55,804 nucleotides of DNA from Candidatus Kuenenia hertensis (lineage in GTDB: Bacteria; Planctomycetota; Brocadiia; Brocadiales; Brocadiaceae): positions 1-55,804 of the forward strand of contig SOET01000029.1 of NCBI GenBank assembly GCA_021646465.1, read 5' to 3'. Both the position numbers and the translations under genes were made by a program. Shown piece after piece: positions 9,387 to 18,168 of the stretch; the first letter of the stretch is position 1, and each line of letters opens with the position of its first letter. The notes under the pieces were generated by a model. It had not been told where the DNA came from. It saw only the letters and a list, made by a program, of their open reading frames with translations, and did not search any database.

Positions 9387-10154
9387 TTACCCAAACCTGC
9401 CTGTTATGTAATCCTCCGTCTTTTTTTTCTTTGGCTTCGTAAACAACTCGGTGGTATCGTCATACTCCACAAGTTCCCCCATCATAAAGAAGCCCGTGAA
9501 ATCTGAAACCCTTGCCGCCTGCTGCATATTATGCGTTACGATAACCACCGTGTAATCCTTTTTCAGTTCAACCAGCATATCCTCTATTTTTGCCGTGGCA
9601 ATCGGATCTAGTGCAGAACAGGGTTCATCGAGGAGTACAATTTCGGGTTCCATAGCTATTGCCCTTGCAATACAAACCCTCTGCTGCTGCCCCCCCGATA
9701 TCTCAAGCGCGCTGACGTGAAGGCGGTCTTTTACCTCAGTCCACAATGCCGCCCTTGTAAGCGCCTTTTCGCATATATCATCCAATAGGCTTTTTTTCTT
9801 TATTCCCAATACGCGCGGCCCGTATACCACATTCTCATAGATGGTTTTCGGAAACGGGTTCGGTTTTTGGAATACCATGCCCACTCGTTTTCGGAGTTCT
9901 GTAATGTTCATTGACGGATCGTAGATATCCTGCCCCTTAATCTTTATACACCCTTCAATCCTCACATTTTCTATAAGGTCATTCATACGATTCAGGCATC
10001 GGATTAATGTAGATTTGCCACACCCCGAGGGACCGATAAATGCTGTTATCTTTTTTTCTGAAATATCAAAATTTATCCCCTTCAGGGCAAGGGTATCGCC
10101 ATAATAGAAATTTAAGTCTATGATGTTGACTATCGGTTCAGATTTTTTTTTCAT
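9387..10154 (-). CDS. pstB: Phosphate ABC transporter ATP-binding protein PstB
   Basis: This 255-residue protein is of typical PstB length. It has Walker [10 protein letters not shown] at about residues 43-51, the Q-loop in [12 protein letters not shown] signature SGGQQQR, Walker [14 protein letters not shown], and the H-loop His in [10 protein letters not shown]. It energises phosphate import through the PstC/PstA channel at the cytoplasmic membrane. The GRFG ending is typical of the family. It follows pstA on the same strand after 86 bp. The Shine-Dalgarno is weak (a GAGG about 20 bases upstream). Confidence 0.97.
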   Translation of the reverse strand: MKKKSEPIVNIIDLNFYYGDTLALKGINFDISEKKITAFIGPSGCGKSTLIRCLNRMNDLIENVRIEGCIKIKGQDIYDPSMNITELRKRVGMVFQKPNPFPKTIYENVVYGPRVLGIKKKSLLDDICEKALTRAALWTEVKDRLHVSALEISGGQQQRVCIARAIAMEPEIVLLDEPCSALDPIATAKIEDMLVELKKDYTVVIVTHNMQQAARVSDFTGFFMMGELVEYDDTTELFTKPKKKKTEDYITGRFG

Positions 10155-10240
10155 TTTGCCGTCTGTAATAGCTCACCTCATACTAAAAATATATCATTAT
10201 TACGTCTTTTAAAAAATTCTTTTTTATTATTAATTTACTT

Positions 10241-11839
10241 TTATACTAATGATGTTTTGTATTTCTTTCGCAACTTATTCCTTATTACTATGGCCACTAT
10301 ATTTAACGTGAGCACCGTAAAAACTAACACGAGAGTTGTTGTGTACACCATAGGAATTGCCGCCTCGACATTGGGGGATTGAAACCCCACGTCATAAATA
10401 TGAAAGCCAAGGTGCATAAATTTTCTTTCTAAATGAATAAAGGGGAAGTGGTGATCGATTGGAAGGGAAGGTGCAAGTTTCACGACGCCGGTAATCATCA
10501 GCGGCGCAACCTCACCTGCGGCTCTCGCCATTGCCAGAATTGTGCCGGTAAGTATGCCGGGGGTTGCCTGGGGAAGCACTACTTTCCACAGGGTTTCAAA
10601 TTTTGTGGTGCCAAGCGCATATGAACCTTCCCTGATGGCTCTTGGCACAGAAGATAAAGCCTCTTCTGTGGCAACAACTACAACAGGAACCGTCAATAAC
10701 GCCAGAGTAAGAGACGCCCACAAAATACCACCGGTTCCATAAGTCGGGGTGGGTAATGCCTCGCTGAAGAATATCTTATCAACAGACCCCCCGATAAAAT
10801 AGATAAAAAATCCCAACCCAAATACCCCAAACACTATCGAAGGAACACCCGCTAAGTTATTCACCGCTATTCTTACTATGCGTGATAAAAAATTATCACT
10901 TGCGTATTCTTTTAAATATATCGCCGTCAACACGCCAAGAGGCACAACCGCAATGCTCATAATAAATACCATCATAACCGTGCCAAAAATTGCGGGGAAA
11001 ATACCTCCTTCCGTATTGGCTTCTCTGGGCTCCCCGGAGACATATTCCCATAACTTTGATACGTAAAAACCCATTTTACTAACGATATGCATATTATTGG
11101 GAGTATACATGCGCACCACCTGAAAAACGGGCAGGACCTTTTCACTGTCATCCGCAAGGCGTATAATGAACTCCTTTTTCCTCGCTTCAGTGTATAATTC
11201 AGTAAGTAGCGCTTCTTTTTCAGAATAGGTTTTTTCAAGCGCCTCTATTTTTTCTTTTACTCTGTCTGCTTTCTTCTGTAATTTTTCCGATGGCAGCTGC
11301 ATGATTAAACTTCTTAATTTAATGCGGTTTTTCTCTATCAGATGATTAATATCACCTATTTCTTTTTTTTCTATATGCCGTATCCGTTCGTAAAGCATTT
11401 TGCTTTCTTTAACAAGTTCCCGCGCTTCATCCATGCCAACTACTTCAGTTTTGTTGTCTTTTCTAAGACCCTCTAAAAACCCATACATATTACCCCATTC
11501 ACGTCTCTCAATAGTTATGGCAGACAACGGATAGTCCATTGAAGCAATGTCATCATCATTTATCCATTTAAAATCCAAACCATAAACATCTCTGTTGCCT
11601 ACTTTCAATTTTGACCGGTAAGCATCTTCCTCGTACGGAACGGATTCCCTCTTTACCAATTCTCCCAAAACCACAACATTGTCTTTAAGGCAAATGCTGA
11701 CAATTTTGTGCGGCCAAAACATGCCGAGTCCTTTTATCATAATGAGCATAACAAGACCGCATATCATTAACAGGCAAATAGTCAGTGCACTTGCCGTTAG
11801 CCACACGTAAGGATTCCCGGACTTAAAAAAGTTTTTCAT
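10241..11839 (-). CDS. pstA: Phosphate ABC transporter permease PstA, long form
   Basis: At 532 residues this is well above the usual 280-300. TM1 is at about residues 13-36. A large, mostly extracytoplasmic, coiled-coil-rich insert spans about 45-270 (an EKLQKKADRVKEKIEALEKTY type stretch). The MetI-like permease core spans about 285-525, with the EAA-type loop EGSYALGTTKFETLWKVVLPQATPGI. It forms the membrane channel with PstC. The ATG overlaps the stop of pstC by 4 bp (ATGA), indicating translational coupling. The periplasmic extension matches the long form of PstC next door, so the pair likely evolved together. Confidence 0.93.
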   Translation of the reverse strand: MKNFFKSGNPYVWLTASALTICLLMICGLVMLIMIKGLGMFWPHKIVSICLKDNVVVLGELVKRESVPYEEDAYRSKLKVGNRDVYGLDFKWINDDDIASMDYPLSAITIERREWGNMYGFLEGLRKDNKTEVVGMDEARELVKESKMLYERIRHIEKKEIGDINHLIEKNRIKLRSLIMQLPSEKLQKKADRVKEKIEALEKTYSEKEALLTELYTEARKKEFIIRLADDSEKVLPVFQVVRMYTPNNMHIVSKMGFYVSKLWEYVSGEPREANTEGGIFPAIFGTVMMVFIMSIAVVPLGVLTAIYLKEYASDNFLSRIVRIAVNNLAGVPSIVFGVFGLGFFIYFIGGSVDKIFFSEALPTPTYGTGGILWASLTLALLTVPVVVVATEEALSSVPRAIREGSYALGTTKFETLWKVVLPQATPGILTGTILAMARAAGEVAPLMITGVVKLAPSLPIDHHFPFIHLERKFMHLGFHIYDVGFQSPNVEAAIPMVYTTTLVLVFTVLTLNIVAIVIRNKLRKKYKTSLV

Positions 11840-14112
11840 AGTTTGCTATATTTCTTTTTCATCTTTTGCCGAATCACTTCGGCCAGTGTATTCACAATAA
11901 ACGTTGTTACAAAAAGAATAAGCGAGGCAAGAAAAAGCACCCTGTACAGAGTTCCGCCGAACGGCGCTTCGGGTATTTCCACAGCAATGTTTGCGGCAAG
12001 CGCCCTGAATCCGTTAAATAAATTCCAGTCCATAATAGGCGTATTACCCGTTGCCATAAGGACGATCATGGTCTCCCCCACTGCCCTGCCGAAACCTATC
12101 ATAACAGCAGAAAAAACCGCCGGGCTTGCGGCCGGGAGCACAACCTTTACGGCAGTTTGCCACGGTGTTGCACCAAGCGCCAAAGAAGCAGATACCAGGC
12201 TTTTCGGGACATTGCTCATGGCGTCTTCGGATATGGTAAAAATAAGGGGGATTACCGCAAACCCCATAGCAAAGCCTACTACAACGGCGTTTCTCTGATC
12301 ATAGTGTAGTCCGGTAACGTTTAATAACCATTGCCGGTAATCTCCTCCGAATGCAAACGTTTCAAAAATCCCTGAGAGGCAAATAGACCCGAAAATGGCA
12401 CCGACAATGAATGGTATCAAAACCAACGCTTCCATACCATGTTTGTATCGGCCTTTACCAAAAGCAGGAAGTATTTTCCAAACAAATATGGCAGTGGCAA
12501 TGGAAAGTACAATAAATAACGGCATGATAATCAATGAAGGGAGAATTTTCTCAATCAACGGCGCGAGCCATAATCCTGCAAGAAAACCAAGAATAACACT
12601 CGGAAGCGCCGCCATCAATTCAATAACAGGTTTTACTATTTTTAATGAATAATGAAGAAACTGTGAGGTATAAAGGGCTCCAAATATGCCGATTGGTACG
12701 GCAAAAAGCAAGGCGTAAATGGTGCCTTTAATTGTGCCGAAAATCAAAGGCACAAGGCTTAACTTTGGCTCAAAATCGTCCGTTCCGCCGGTAGACTGCC
12801 AGACATATTCCGGTTTCTCGTAGCCTTCATACCATACCTTTCCAAATAATGTCTTCATGGTAACTTCAGGATGGGGATTTGAAATGTCCCACCGGAATAA
12901 TTTACCCGTTGAATCTGTAACCAAAATACCATTTGCCTTTTGAGAAAAAGCGAGAGCAGTTACAACAGAGTTTATATTTAAGTTCAGCAATGTACGTTCG
13001 GAGGTGGCATGATGGAGATGAATTGAACCATTTGATGATGCGGTAACAAAGCACTTGTTTCTGACAGAGGGTGCAATTGCCGTAACAGGGCCATTATGGG
13101 ATTGAAAGGTATGTATCTTTTTTAACGACCAGCCAAAGGATGATAATTCATCCCTGACCTGCATCCATGTATTTATGTTACCATCAGAATCTCCAACTAC
13201 CAATGAAATGTCACCCAACAAAAAACCCAAAGCCGTTACCGGCTTGTCTGAAACCTTTATTCTTTCCAGGATAACCGGTTCTTCTTTGTCTCTTACATTT
13301 ATATGTATCAATTCACCTGAATTGGCGCCAACATAGAGATTTTCCATAAAATGGTCAAGGACAAGGGATGTTATTACAACCTCATTTTCCGGCAGCGAAT
13401 GGTCTGTGCCTGCCCCTGATGTTGAAGATATGGGTTTGAGTGATTTCTTTAAGAGAGGAGTAATATCTTTTTTAACTTCCCTTTTTTCTCCTTCGCCAAA
13501 AAGGGAGGTTTCTATCTCTGAAGACAAAAGCAGCAACCTTCCATTTTCAGTATGTACTGCTGTTAAGGCAGCATCCTCATCACCCTTTGATGCTATGTGT
13601 TTTATGGCAAAAGGTTCATAATCATTGTCGGCCCCTTCTGCCCGGACTAATTCCTGCAATGAAATATGCGGTACTATAGTCCTTTTCCCATCCTCAAACA
13701 CTTCGGAAAAATGAATGAAGAGTGTTGCAATTTTTCCGTCATCTGTTCCTAAAATATGAAGGTTTTTATGTTTGTCAAAAGAAGTTATATGAGAATTTCC
13801 CAATTCCTGAATATCGTGTTTCCTGATAACACTTCCATCGATCAATGAGAAGAACTCAATACTGCCGTTCCCATAAATGGCATAAGCAATCTCCATGTGT
13901 TCATCTGCACCTATGCAAACGGCTCCCTGGTGAAGGGAAAAGACAGTATTTTTTTTTATTTTAGCGCCTTTTAAGAGGGGAAAGACCTCTAAAAAGATAA
14001 AAATGAATAAGGCAAGTATTACAAATATGGTAGCTACACCGCTGCAGGTAATCAACCAATGGGCGGTTTTATCGGTAAACTTTCTCCTTTTCAGACTTTT
14101 CAGAGTTTTCAT
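11836..14112 (-). CDS. pstC: Phosphate ABC transporter permease PstC with periplasmic beta-propeller-like insert
   Basis: This 758-residue protein compares with about 300-330 for E. coli PstC. TM1 is at about residues 20-45. A large insert of about 400 residues (50-445) then carries WD40-like repeats (for example KKIHTFQSHNGPVTAIAPS and SSNGSIHLHHATSERTLL), consistent with a periplasmic beta-propeller. The permease core at about 460-750 contains the EAA-type loop SASLALGATPWQTAVKVVLPAA. Long PstC proteins of this kind are known from several phyla. It pairs with the long PstA encoded immediately downstream. About 380 bp of repeat-bearing sequence separates it from pstS. Confidence 0.92.
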   Translation of the reverse strand: MKTLKSLKRRKFTDKTAHWLITCSGVATIFVILALFIFIFLEVFPLLKGAKIKKNTVFSLHQGAVCIGADEHMEIAYAIYGNGSIEFFSLIDGSVIRKHDIQELGNSHITSFDKHKNLHILGTDDGKIATLFIHFSEVFEDGKRTIVPHISLQELVRAEGADNDYEPFAIKHIASKGDEDAALTAVHTENGRLLLLSSEIETSLFGEGEKREVKKDITPLLKKSLKPISSTSGAGTDHSLPENEVVITSLVLDHFMENLYVGANSGELIHINVRDKEEPVILERIKVSDKPVTALGFLLGDISLVVGDSDGNINTWMQVRDELSSFGWSLKKIHTFQSHNGPVTAIAPSVRNKCFVTASSNGSIHLHHATSERTLLNLNINSVVTALAFSQKANGILVTDSTGKLFRWDISNPHPEVTMKTLFGKVWYEGYEKPEYVWQSTGGTDDFEPKLSLVPLIFGTIKGTIYALLFAVPIGIFGALYTSQFLHYSLKIVKPVIELMAALPSVILGFLAGLWLAPLIEKILPSLIIMPLFIVLSIATAIFVWKILPAFGKGRYKHGMEALVLIPFIVGAIFGSICLSGIFETFAFGGDYRQWLLNVTGLHYDQRNAVVVGFAMGFAVIPLIFTISEDAMSNVPKSLVSASLALGATPWQTAVKVVLPAASPAVFSAVMIGFGRAVGETMIVLMATGNTPIMDWNLFNGFRALAANIAVEIPEAPFGGTLYRVLFLASLILFVTTFIVNTLAEVIRQKMKKKYSKL

Positions 14113-14492
14113 GGGCTATATTAATTAGATGGCCTTTGGCAGCGACTTTTTTAATTAGGCCTTTGGCTACTTATAATTGCATATTTTCACAATACGGTTG
14201 GTCCACCCCCTTCACCCCCGCCAGCGGGGGACATTTGTTGTCCCCCTCACTGAAGGGGATTAAGGGGGAGGAGAAAACTTTGAAATTCCTAAACATTTAA
14301 TTAGGCCGTCGGCGGCTTTCAACAGAGTAAGGTGGGACATTGCCCACCCTACAAAGATTGAAATTCCTAAACATTAAAATTATGCGGGATAAAAAAACCA
14401 CCCCCTTTTCCCCATCTTTGTACCAAGAAATAAATAAGGAGTGGCTATGAAAATACAAGAGAAACGTAACTATTGATAACAGCAATATGATA
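14113..14492. other. Repeat-rich pstS-pstC spacer
   Basis: No gene is seen in this 380-bp spacer. It holds a C/G-rich hairpin (CCCCCGC-CA-GCGGGGG, 14215-14230) inside a longer strand-asymmetric C- and G-run element. It also has two copies of TTGAAATTCCTAAACATT (14280-14297 and 14358-14375) and several copies of TTAATTAGGCC/ATGGCC-like words. This looks like layered small repeat insertions inside an operon. The hairpins may lower pstC-pstA-pstB expression relative to pstS. Confidence 0.5.
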
Positions 14493-15479
14493 CTATTCTA
14501 TCTTCTGAAGTTCTTTCTTAAGTGCTAACGCCGGCAGGGGCATATATCCGTCTTTAATAGTAACTTCCTGACCGTCTTTACTCAGGATAAATTTAACAAA
14601 TTCCTTTACCAATGGGTCAAGCGGCTGCCCTGGTTTCTTATTAATGTAAATGTAAAGGAACCGCGCCAGTGGGTAACTGCCGTTAATTACGTTTTCCATT
14701 TCCGCTTCAACAAAGTGCCTGCCCTCTTTTTCGGCCAGGGGCACGGCACGAACTCCTGAAGTTCTGTAACCGATTCCGCTGTAACCGATAGCATAACGAT
14801 CCTCAGTAACCCCCTGCACCACAGAGGCTGATCCGGGCTGTTCTTTTACCGTACTTTTATAGTCGCCTTTAAAAAGTGCATGTTCCTTAAAATAACCATA
14901 AGTGCCGGAAGCGGAATTACGCCCGTAAAGACTTATCGGCTTGGATGCCCAATCTGCCGTCAATCCAAGCTGTCCCCATGTAGTAACGTCTTCTTTGTAT
15001 CCGCCTCTTCTTGTCTTTGAAAAAATAGCATCAAGCTGTTGCAAACTCAGACCCTTTACAGGATTGTCTTTGTTCACATATACGGCAAGGGCGTCGAGTG
15101 CCGTCCTTATTTGTGTAGGCTTGTACCCATATTTTTTTTCAAATGCGTCTATTTCTGTTGGTTTCATAGGCCTGCTCATCGGTCCGATTTGCGCCGTACC
15201 CGAAATTACTGCCGGTGGTGCAGTTGTAGAACCTTTTCCCTCTATTTGAACCTTTACACTCGGATACAACCTGTTAAACCCTTCTGCCCAAAACGTCATA
15301 AGGTTATTCATGGTGTCTGAACCGATGCTGTTCAGGTTTCCGGAAACACCACCAACCTTAACGTAGGCTTTAATATCCGGGTCAACCTTTAAAGCCCCTT
15401 CTGCATAAACTGTGCTTACCGCACCAAAACTCAGAATAGCCGATACCAGCCATACTTTTTTGATCATGTTTTTTATCAT
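14493..15479 (-). CDS. pstS: Phosphate ABC transporter substrate-binding protein PstS
   Basis: This 328-residue protein starts at the ATG at 15479, chosen because AAAGGAGA lies about seven bases upstream and a normal signal peptide follows (cleavage near VYA-EGA). Extending to 15620 would overlap the porin gene and precede the signal peptide. Phosphate-binding motifs are seen: the GSDTMNNL loop, KGSTTAPPAVISGTAQIGPMSRP, and LYGRNSASGTYGYF. It binds periplasmic phosphate and delivers it to PstC/PstA. It follows the porin by 82 bp on the same strand. Confidence 0.96.
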   Translation of the reverse strand: MIKNMIKKVWLVSAILSFGAVSTVYAEGALKVDPDIKAYVKVGGVSGNLNSIGSDTMNNLMTFWAEGFNRLYPSVKVQIEGKGSTTAPPAVISGTAQIGPMSRPMKPTEIDAFEKKYGYKPTQIRTALDALAVYVNKDNPVKGLSLQQLDAIFSKTRRGGYKEDVTTWGQLGLTADWASKPISLYGRNSASGTYGYFKEHALFKGDYKSTVKEQPGSASVVQGVTEDRYAIGYSGIGYRTSGVRAVPLAEKEGRHFVEAEMENVINGSYPLARFLYIYINKKPGQPLDPLVKEFVKFILSKDGQEVTIKDGYMPLPALALKKELQKIE

Positions 15480-15561
15480 ACCATCTCCTTTAATTTCTGC
15501 CGCATGTATGTGCGGTATCTTACTAGAATTTATGTTAAAAATCGACTCATTTTTCTCTTTT

Positions 15562-16986
15562 TTAGAACATAATCTGATATAACACCCTGAGCTTGTTTTC
15601 ATTTTCATCCTCTTCTTCACCCTCCGTCACAAAATGACCGAAGTCTGTTTGCACCTTTGAACGGTGGCCGCGAAAGTAATAGTTAACTCCAACAGTATAT
15701 TCCCTTTGCGTATCATTTGATATATCATCATCGGGATCAATCATCGCATAGCGGCCTGCAAGCTCCAGTTTCTTCGGGAGAATAAAATAACCTAGCTGCG
15801 TGTGAAAACCTTCTGATTCCAAAGATTCACCCCCTGATTCCAGGTCTCTTGACATAAAATAATATTCGTTGTTCCACGAAATCCCTTTATATACTAACCC
15901 GCAATCAATAGTCCCGGTAATATTATCATAATCTTCCTCTTTCACATCTTTCCGCTTACCATTAAAAGCAACGGACGCGCCAATGGTTGCTTTTAATGTA
16001 TCGGAATACGCCAAATCCGTTTCATCATAATAGTTATATTCCCCAAACGGATTATAGCGTGCATGCAGGACAAACATAAGCTCATTATCAAAATTTTCAT
16101 CGCCCTGAAACCAGTCTGCCTGATCCTCTCCTGCCCCCTGAAACATCGCCACGTGATATTCCATATGCCCGTCAAAGGGTTTTCCATATAAATCTACCCC
16201 GTAATCACGGTCCTGGTCAAAGAACTCGCTGGCAATAGACCTGTCCTGAAGCAAAAGAGATGAAGAGGATGATACTCTCTGCCTGTTAAACGGCACCTTA
16301 AAATACCCGATTTTGGTATTTAATTCATCAAAGGGCGTCCAGTATACGTAAAAATCCCTTACCCCTACGTCGAACTTATCCCCGTCAATCTCAACAAAAT
16401 AATGCAGGTCTTTGCTGTAGATATTCCCGCCAAAGTTAAGCCTTGCACGGCGGACGTCGATATTTTGCGTATCCGACTCTCCGAAATCATCGTCCTTATC
16501 CTTGTATTGATATTGCATCTGCAATCGACTGCCAATATTAAGGGAATATCTGCCGTCGGGCGTTCTGATACTCAAAGCAGACTTTTTATGTTCCGGCGTA
16601 TATTCAACGATCATATTCGGCATACCAACTCCCAGAATTTCCCTTGCTTCGTCTGTGGAAAGATATTCCTGCACCGCCTGTTTTGTCTCTTCCTTCACCG
16701 CAACCTTCGTCGCTTCGTCCGTAGATAAATATTCCTTTACTGCCTGCTTTGTCTCTTCCTTCACAACAACCTTTGTTTCCATACTTATTGCTTCTATCCG
16801 ATTTCTTAACGCCTCCATTTGTTCCTGCTGTCGTGCAAACGCCTCTTCCATCTGCTTCAACTGCCATTTTAAATCATCAATTTCTCCGGCAGACACGGTT
16901 TTGCTTTGAACCATATTTCCAATACAAACACTGAAAGGTATCAGTGCCACCAAAAATGAATATTTCACCCATTTTTTACCTCTCAT
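15562..16986 (-). CDS. Phosphate-selective porin (OprO/OprP family)
   Basis: This 474-residue protein starts at the ATG at 16986, with AAAGGAG seven bases upstream and a signal peptide (KKWVKYSFLVALIPF...VSA). The frame stays open upstream into a MITE, but that extension is element-derived. After the signal comes a coiled-coil-like segment containing a two-unit 22-residue repeat. The OprO/P barrel follows (SLNIGSRLQMQY, VRRARLNFGGNIYSKDLHYFVEIDG, RDYGVDLYGK) and ends in an aromatic (QIMF). It should form an anion/phosphate-preferring outer-membrane channel supplying PstS. A 190-bp MITE lies 47 bp upstream of the start codon. Confidence 0.92.
   Translation of the reverse strand: MRGKKWVKYSFLVALIPFSVCIGNMVQSKTVSAGEIDDLKWQLKQMEEAFARQQEQMEALRNRIEAISMETKVVVKEETKQAVKEYLSTDEATKVAVKEETKQAVQEYLSTDEAREILGVGMPNMIVEYTPEHKKSALSIRTPDGRYSLNIGSRLQMQYQYKDKDDDFGESDTQNIDVRRARLNFGGNIYSKDLHYFVEIDGDKFDVGVRDFYVYWTPFDELNTKIGYFKVPFNRQRVSSSSSLLLQDRSIASEFFDQDRDYGVDLYGKPFDGHMEYHVAMFQGAGEDQADWFQGDENFDNELMFVLHARYNPFGEYNYYDETDLAYSDTLKATIGASVAFNGKRKDVKEEDYDNITGTIDCGLVYKGISWNNEYYFMSRDLESGGESLESEGFHTQLGYFILPKKLELAGRYAMIDPDDDISNDTQREYTVGVNYYFRGHRSKVQTDFGHFVTEGEEEDENENKLRVLYQIMF
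16642..16773 (-). repeat. Two tandem 66-bp units within the porin gene
   Basis: The porin encodes two successive 22-residue units of pattern K-V-x-V-KEETKQAV-x-EYLSTDEA, at 16708-16773 and 16642-16707. They differ at only a few residues. They lie in the predicted helical/coiled-coil neck before the barrel, so unit number would change neck length. Confidence 0.8.
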
Positions 16987-17033
16987 TAAAAAGCTCCTTT
17001 TTTTCAAAAAGTGTTCAATACTACTACCCGGTT

Positions 17034-17223
17034 TCAGCGTTGTCCGGTTAGAAATTTGCTTGTAAGGCTTTGTCATACCCGAATGCTTCCCCGTTTTTAC
17101 GAGGACAAGTTTATCGGGTATCCAGTGTGCCTTGTTTTCCTCGATTCCCGCTAAAAACATGCGGGAATGACAACGCAAACACAATAAAATAAGACCAGCA
17201 AATTTCTAACCGGACAACGCTGA
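17034..17223 (-). mobile_element. MITE-like element, copy 2 (190 bp, inverted)
   Basis: This is the exact reverse complement of 9169-9358 by eye, with the same 27-bp terminal inverted repeats. No clear target duplication is visible here: the left flank is CCCGGTT and the right flank is GGATACT. It lies between the DUF3562 gene and the porin, separating the porin from the upstream Pho-box-like promoter of psiE. The element contains an ATG-initiated frame that runs into the porin gene. Confidence 0.85.
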
Positions 17224-17249
17224 GGATACTTAGCCCTCTTTAGATATTT

Positions 17250-17516
17250 TTATTTCTCTGATCTAAGGGGATTGACGATTCCGTAAAAACTTTTCGATTT
17301 TTTCCTTTTTAAGAATATCTCTTTCACTTCTTTCCTGACAATAACAGGCAAATAATCTTTCACTGTGGTGTTCCCTTTATATCTTTTTAATACTGTTTCA
17401 TAATATATGCCTACGTCCTCTTCCGGGATTTTTATTTCCTCTGCAAGTAAATGAATGCTATCTAAATGTCGTTTTTCTTCTTTCTCACTTTCACATGTAA
17501 GAGTTAAACTTTTCAT
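17250..17516 (-). CDS. Small DUF3562-like protein
   Basis: This 88-residue soluble protein has the pattern IHLLAEE...VGIYYE..L.RY.....VKDYLPVIVRKEVKEIF. It resembles DUF3562, whose members are short, helical and of unknown function. It starts 26 bp after psiE on the same strand, so the two are probably co-transcribed. The C-terminus is basic (KRKKSKSF). A role in phosphate starvation is inferred only from position. Confidence 0.7.
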   Translation of the reverse strand: MKSLTLTCESEKEEKRHLDSIHLLAEEIKIPEEDVGIYYETVLKRYKGNTTVKDYLPVIVRKEVKEIFLKRKKSKSFYGIVNPLRSEK

Positions 17517-17542
17517 ACTTTTTTCCTCGATTATTAAAAAAA

Positions 17543-18004
17543 TTATTGAGACGAATGTTTAATACTTGGAGAATACTTAACGGCAAATATCCTCATAATG
17601 CACAATATCAACACCAGGAATGCCATCATTCCCATTTTATAGAGATCAAATTCTTTGAACCAGCAAGCCATAATTTCAGTGAGTATCACCACGGTTACGG
17701 TATCAATAATATACGTTACTTTTACACGCCCTTCGGAAAAATAGGCAAGCGTCGTTCTGAATATCTCAAGCACCGCAAGAATCATAAGAACATCGATAAT
17801 AATTGTTCGCAATGCATGCTCTATGTCCATAGCAAACAACAATCGCAGGTGCATTATTGTTATGACAACACCTCCAAACATACTTAACAGAATCGCGAAG
17901 ATTAAAGCACTCAGTATCCATTGCGCCAATCTTTCAAATAAAAGTGAAGGTTTAAACTCAACCCATTTGCTTTTTAAAAACCCGTTTAATACGTTTGTTT
18001 GCAT
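17543..18004 (-). CDS. psiE: PsiE-like phosphate-starvation-inducible membrane protein
   Basis: This 153-residue protein starts at the ATG at 18004 (AAAGGAAT about seven bases upstream), preferred over the GTG at 18037. It has four predicted transmembrane segments with the PsiE-family pattern, including a His/Asp/Glu-bearing middle (LRTIIIDVLMILAVLEIFRT). The biochemical function is unknown; E. coli psiE is induced by phosphate limitation. It is the first gene after a four-unit Pho-box-like array and heads the block DUF3562 - porin - pst. It could also be called a DUF/PsiE-superfamily membrane protein if homology is distant. Confidence 0.82.
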   Translation of the reverse strand: MQTNVLNGFLKSKWVEFKPSLLFERLAQWILSALIFAILLSMFGGVVITIMHLRLLFAMDIEHALRTIIIDVLMILAVLEIFRTTLAYFSEGRVKVTYIIDTVTVVILTEIMACWFKEFDLYKMGMMAFLVLILCIMRIFAVKYSPSIKHSSQ

Positions 18005-18112
18005 TGCAATTCCTTTAAATAAATGACGTGTATTCACTTCGTATTTAAGGTTTATCTCATCAGATCATCTATGCAAATTGTTCATGTATTTGCTTTCACA
18101 CTATTCAACAAA

Positions 18113-18156
18113 ATTATTGTTAAGAAATTATTAAGGAATTGTTAATTTTGAGTTAA
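18113..18156 (-). promoter_or_regulatory. Four-unit 11-bp Pho-box-like array
   Basis: On the minus strand, four contiguous 11-mers each begin with TTAA: TTAACTCAAAA, TTAACAATTCC, TTAATAATTTC, TTAACAATAAT. PhoB/PhoP-type response regulators bind direct repeats with 11-bp period (TTAACC in cyanobacteria, TGTCA in E. coli). The array lies about 110 bp upstream of the psiE start and points at the phosphate genes. No PhoB/PhoR gene lies in this window. Confidence 0.7.
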
Positions 18157-18168
18157 GTATTTACAACT

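Noticed and set aside
9208-9411. Open frame inside MITE copy 1
   Set aside because: It is the same element-encoded frame as in copy 2, ends in unrelated sequence and has no protein-family pattern.
14215-14272. Intrinsic terminator between pstS and pstC
   Set aside because: The G/C-rich hairpin lacks a T-run in the direction of transcription; it fits a dispersed repeat better.
14297-14485. Short minus-strand frame in the pstS-pstC spacer
   Set aside because: It is composed largely of repeat sequence and has no family pattern.
15480-15620. Longer N-terminus for PstS
   Set aside because: It would overlap the porin gene and precede the real signal peptide; the ATG at 15479 has a good ribosome-binding site.
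16987-17184. N-terminal extension of the porin frame upstream of 16986
   Set aside because: It is MITE sequence, lies before a signal peptide, and a strong AAAGGAG precedes the internal ATG at 16986.
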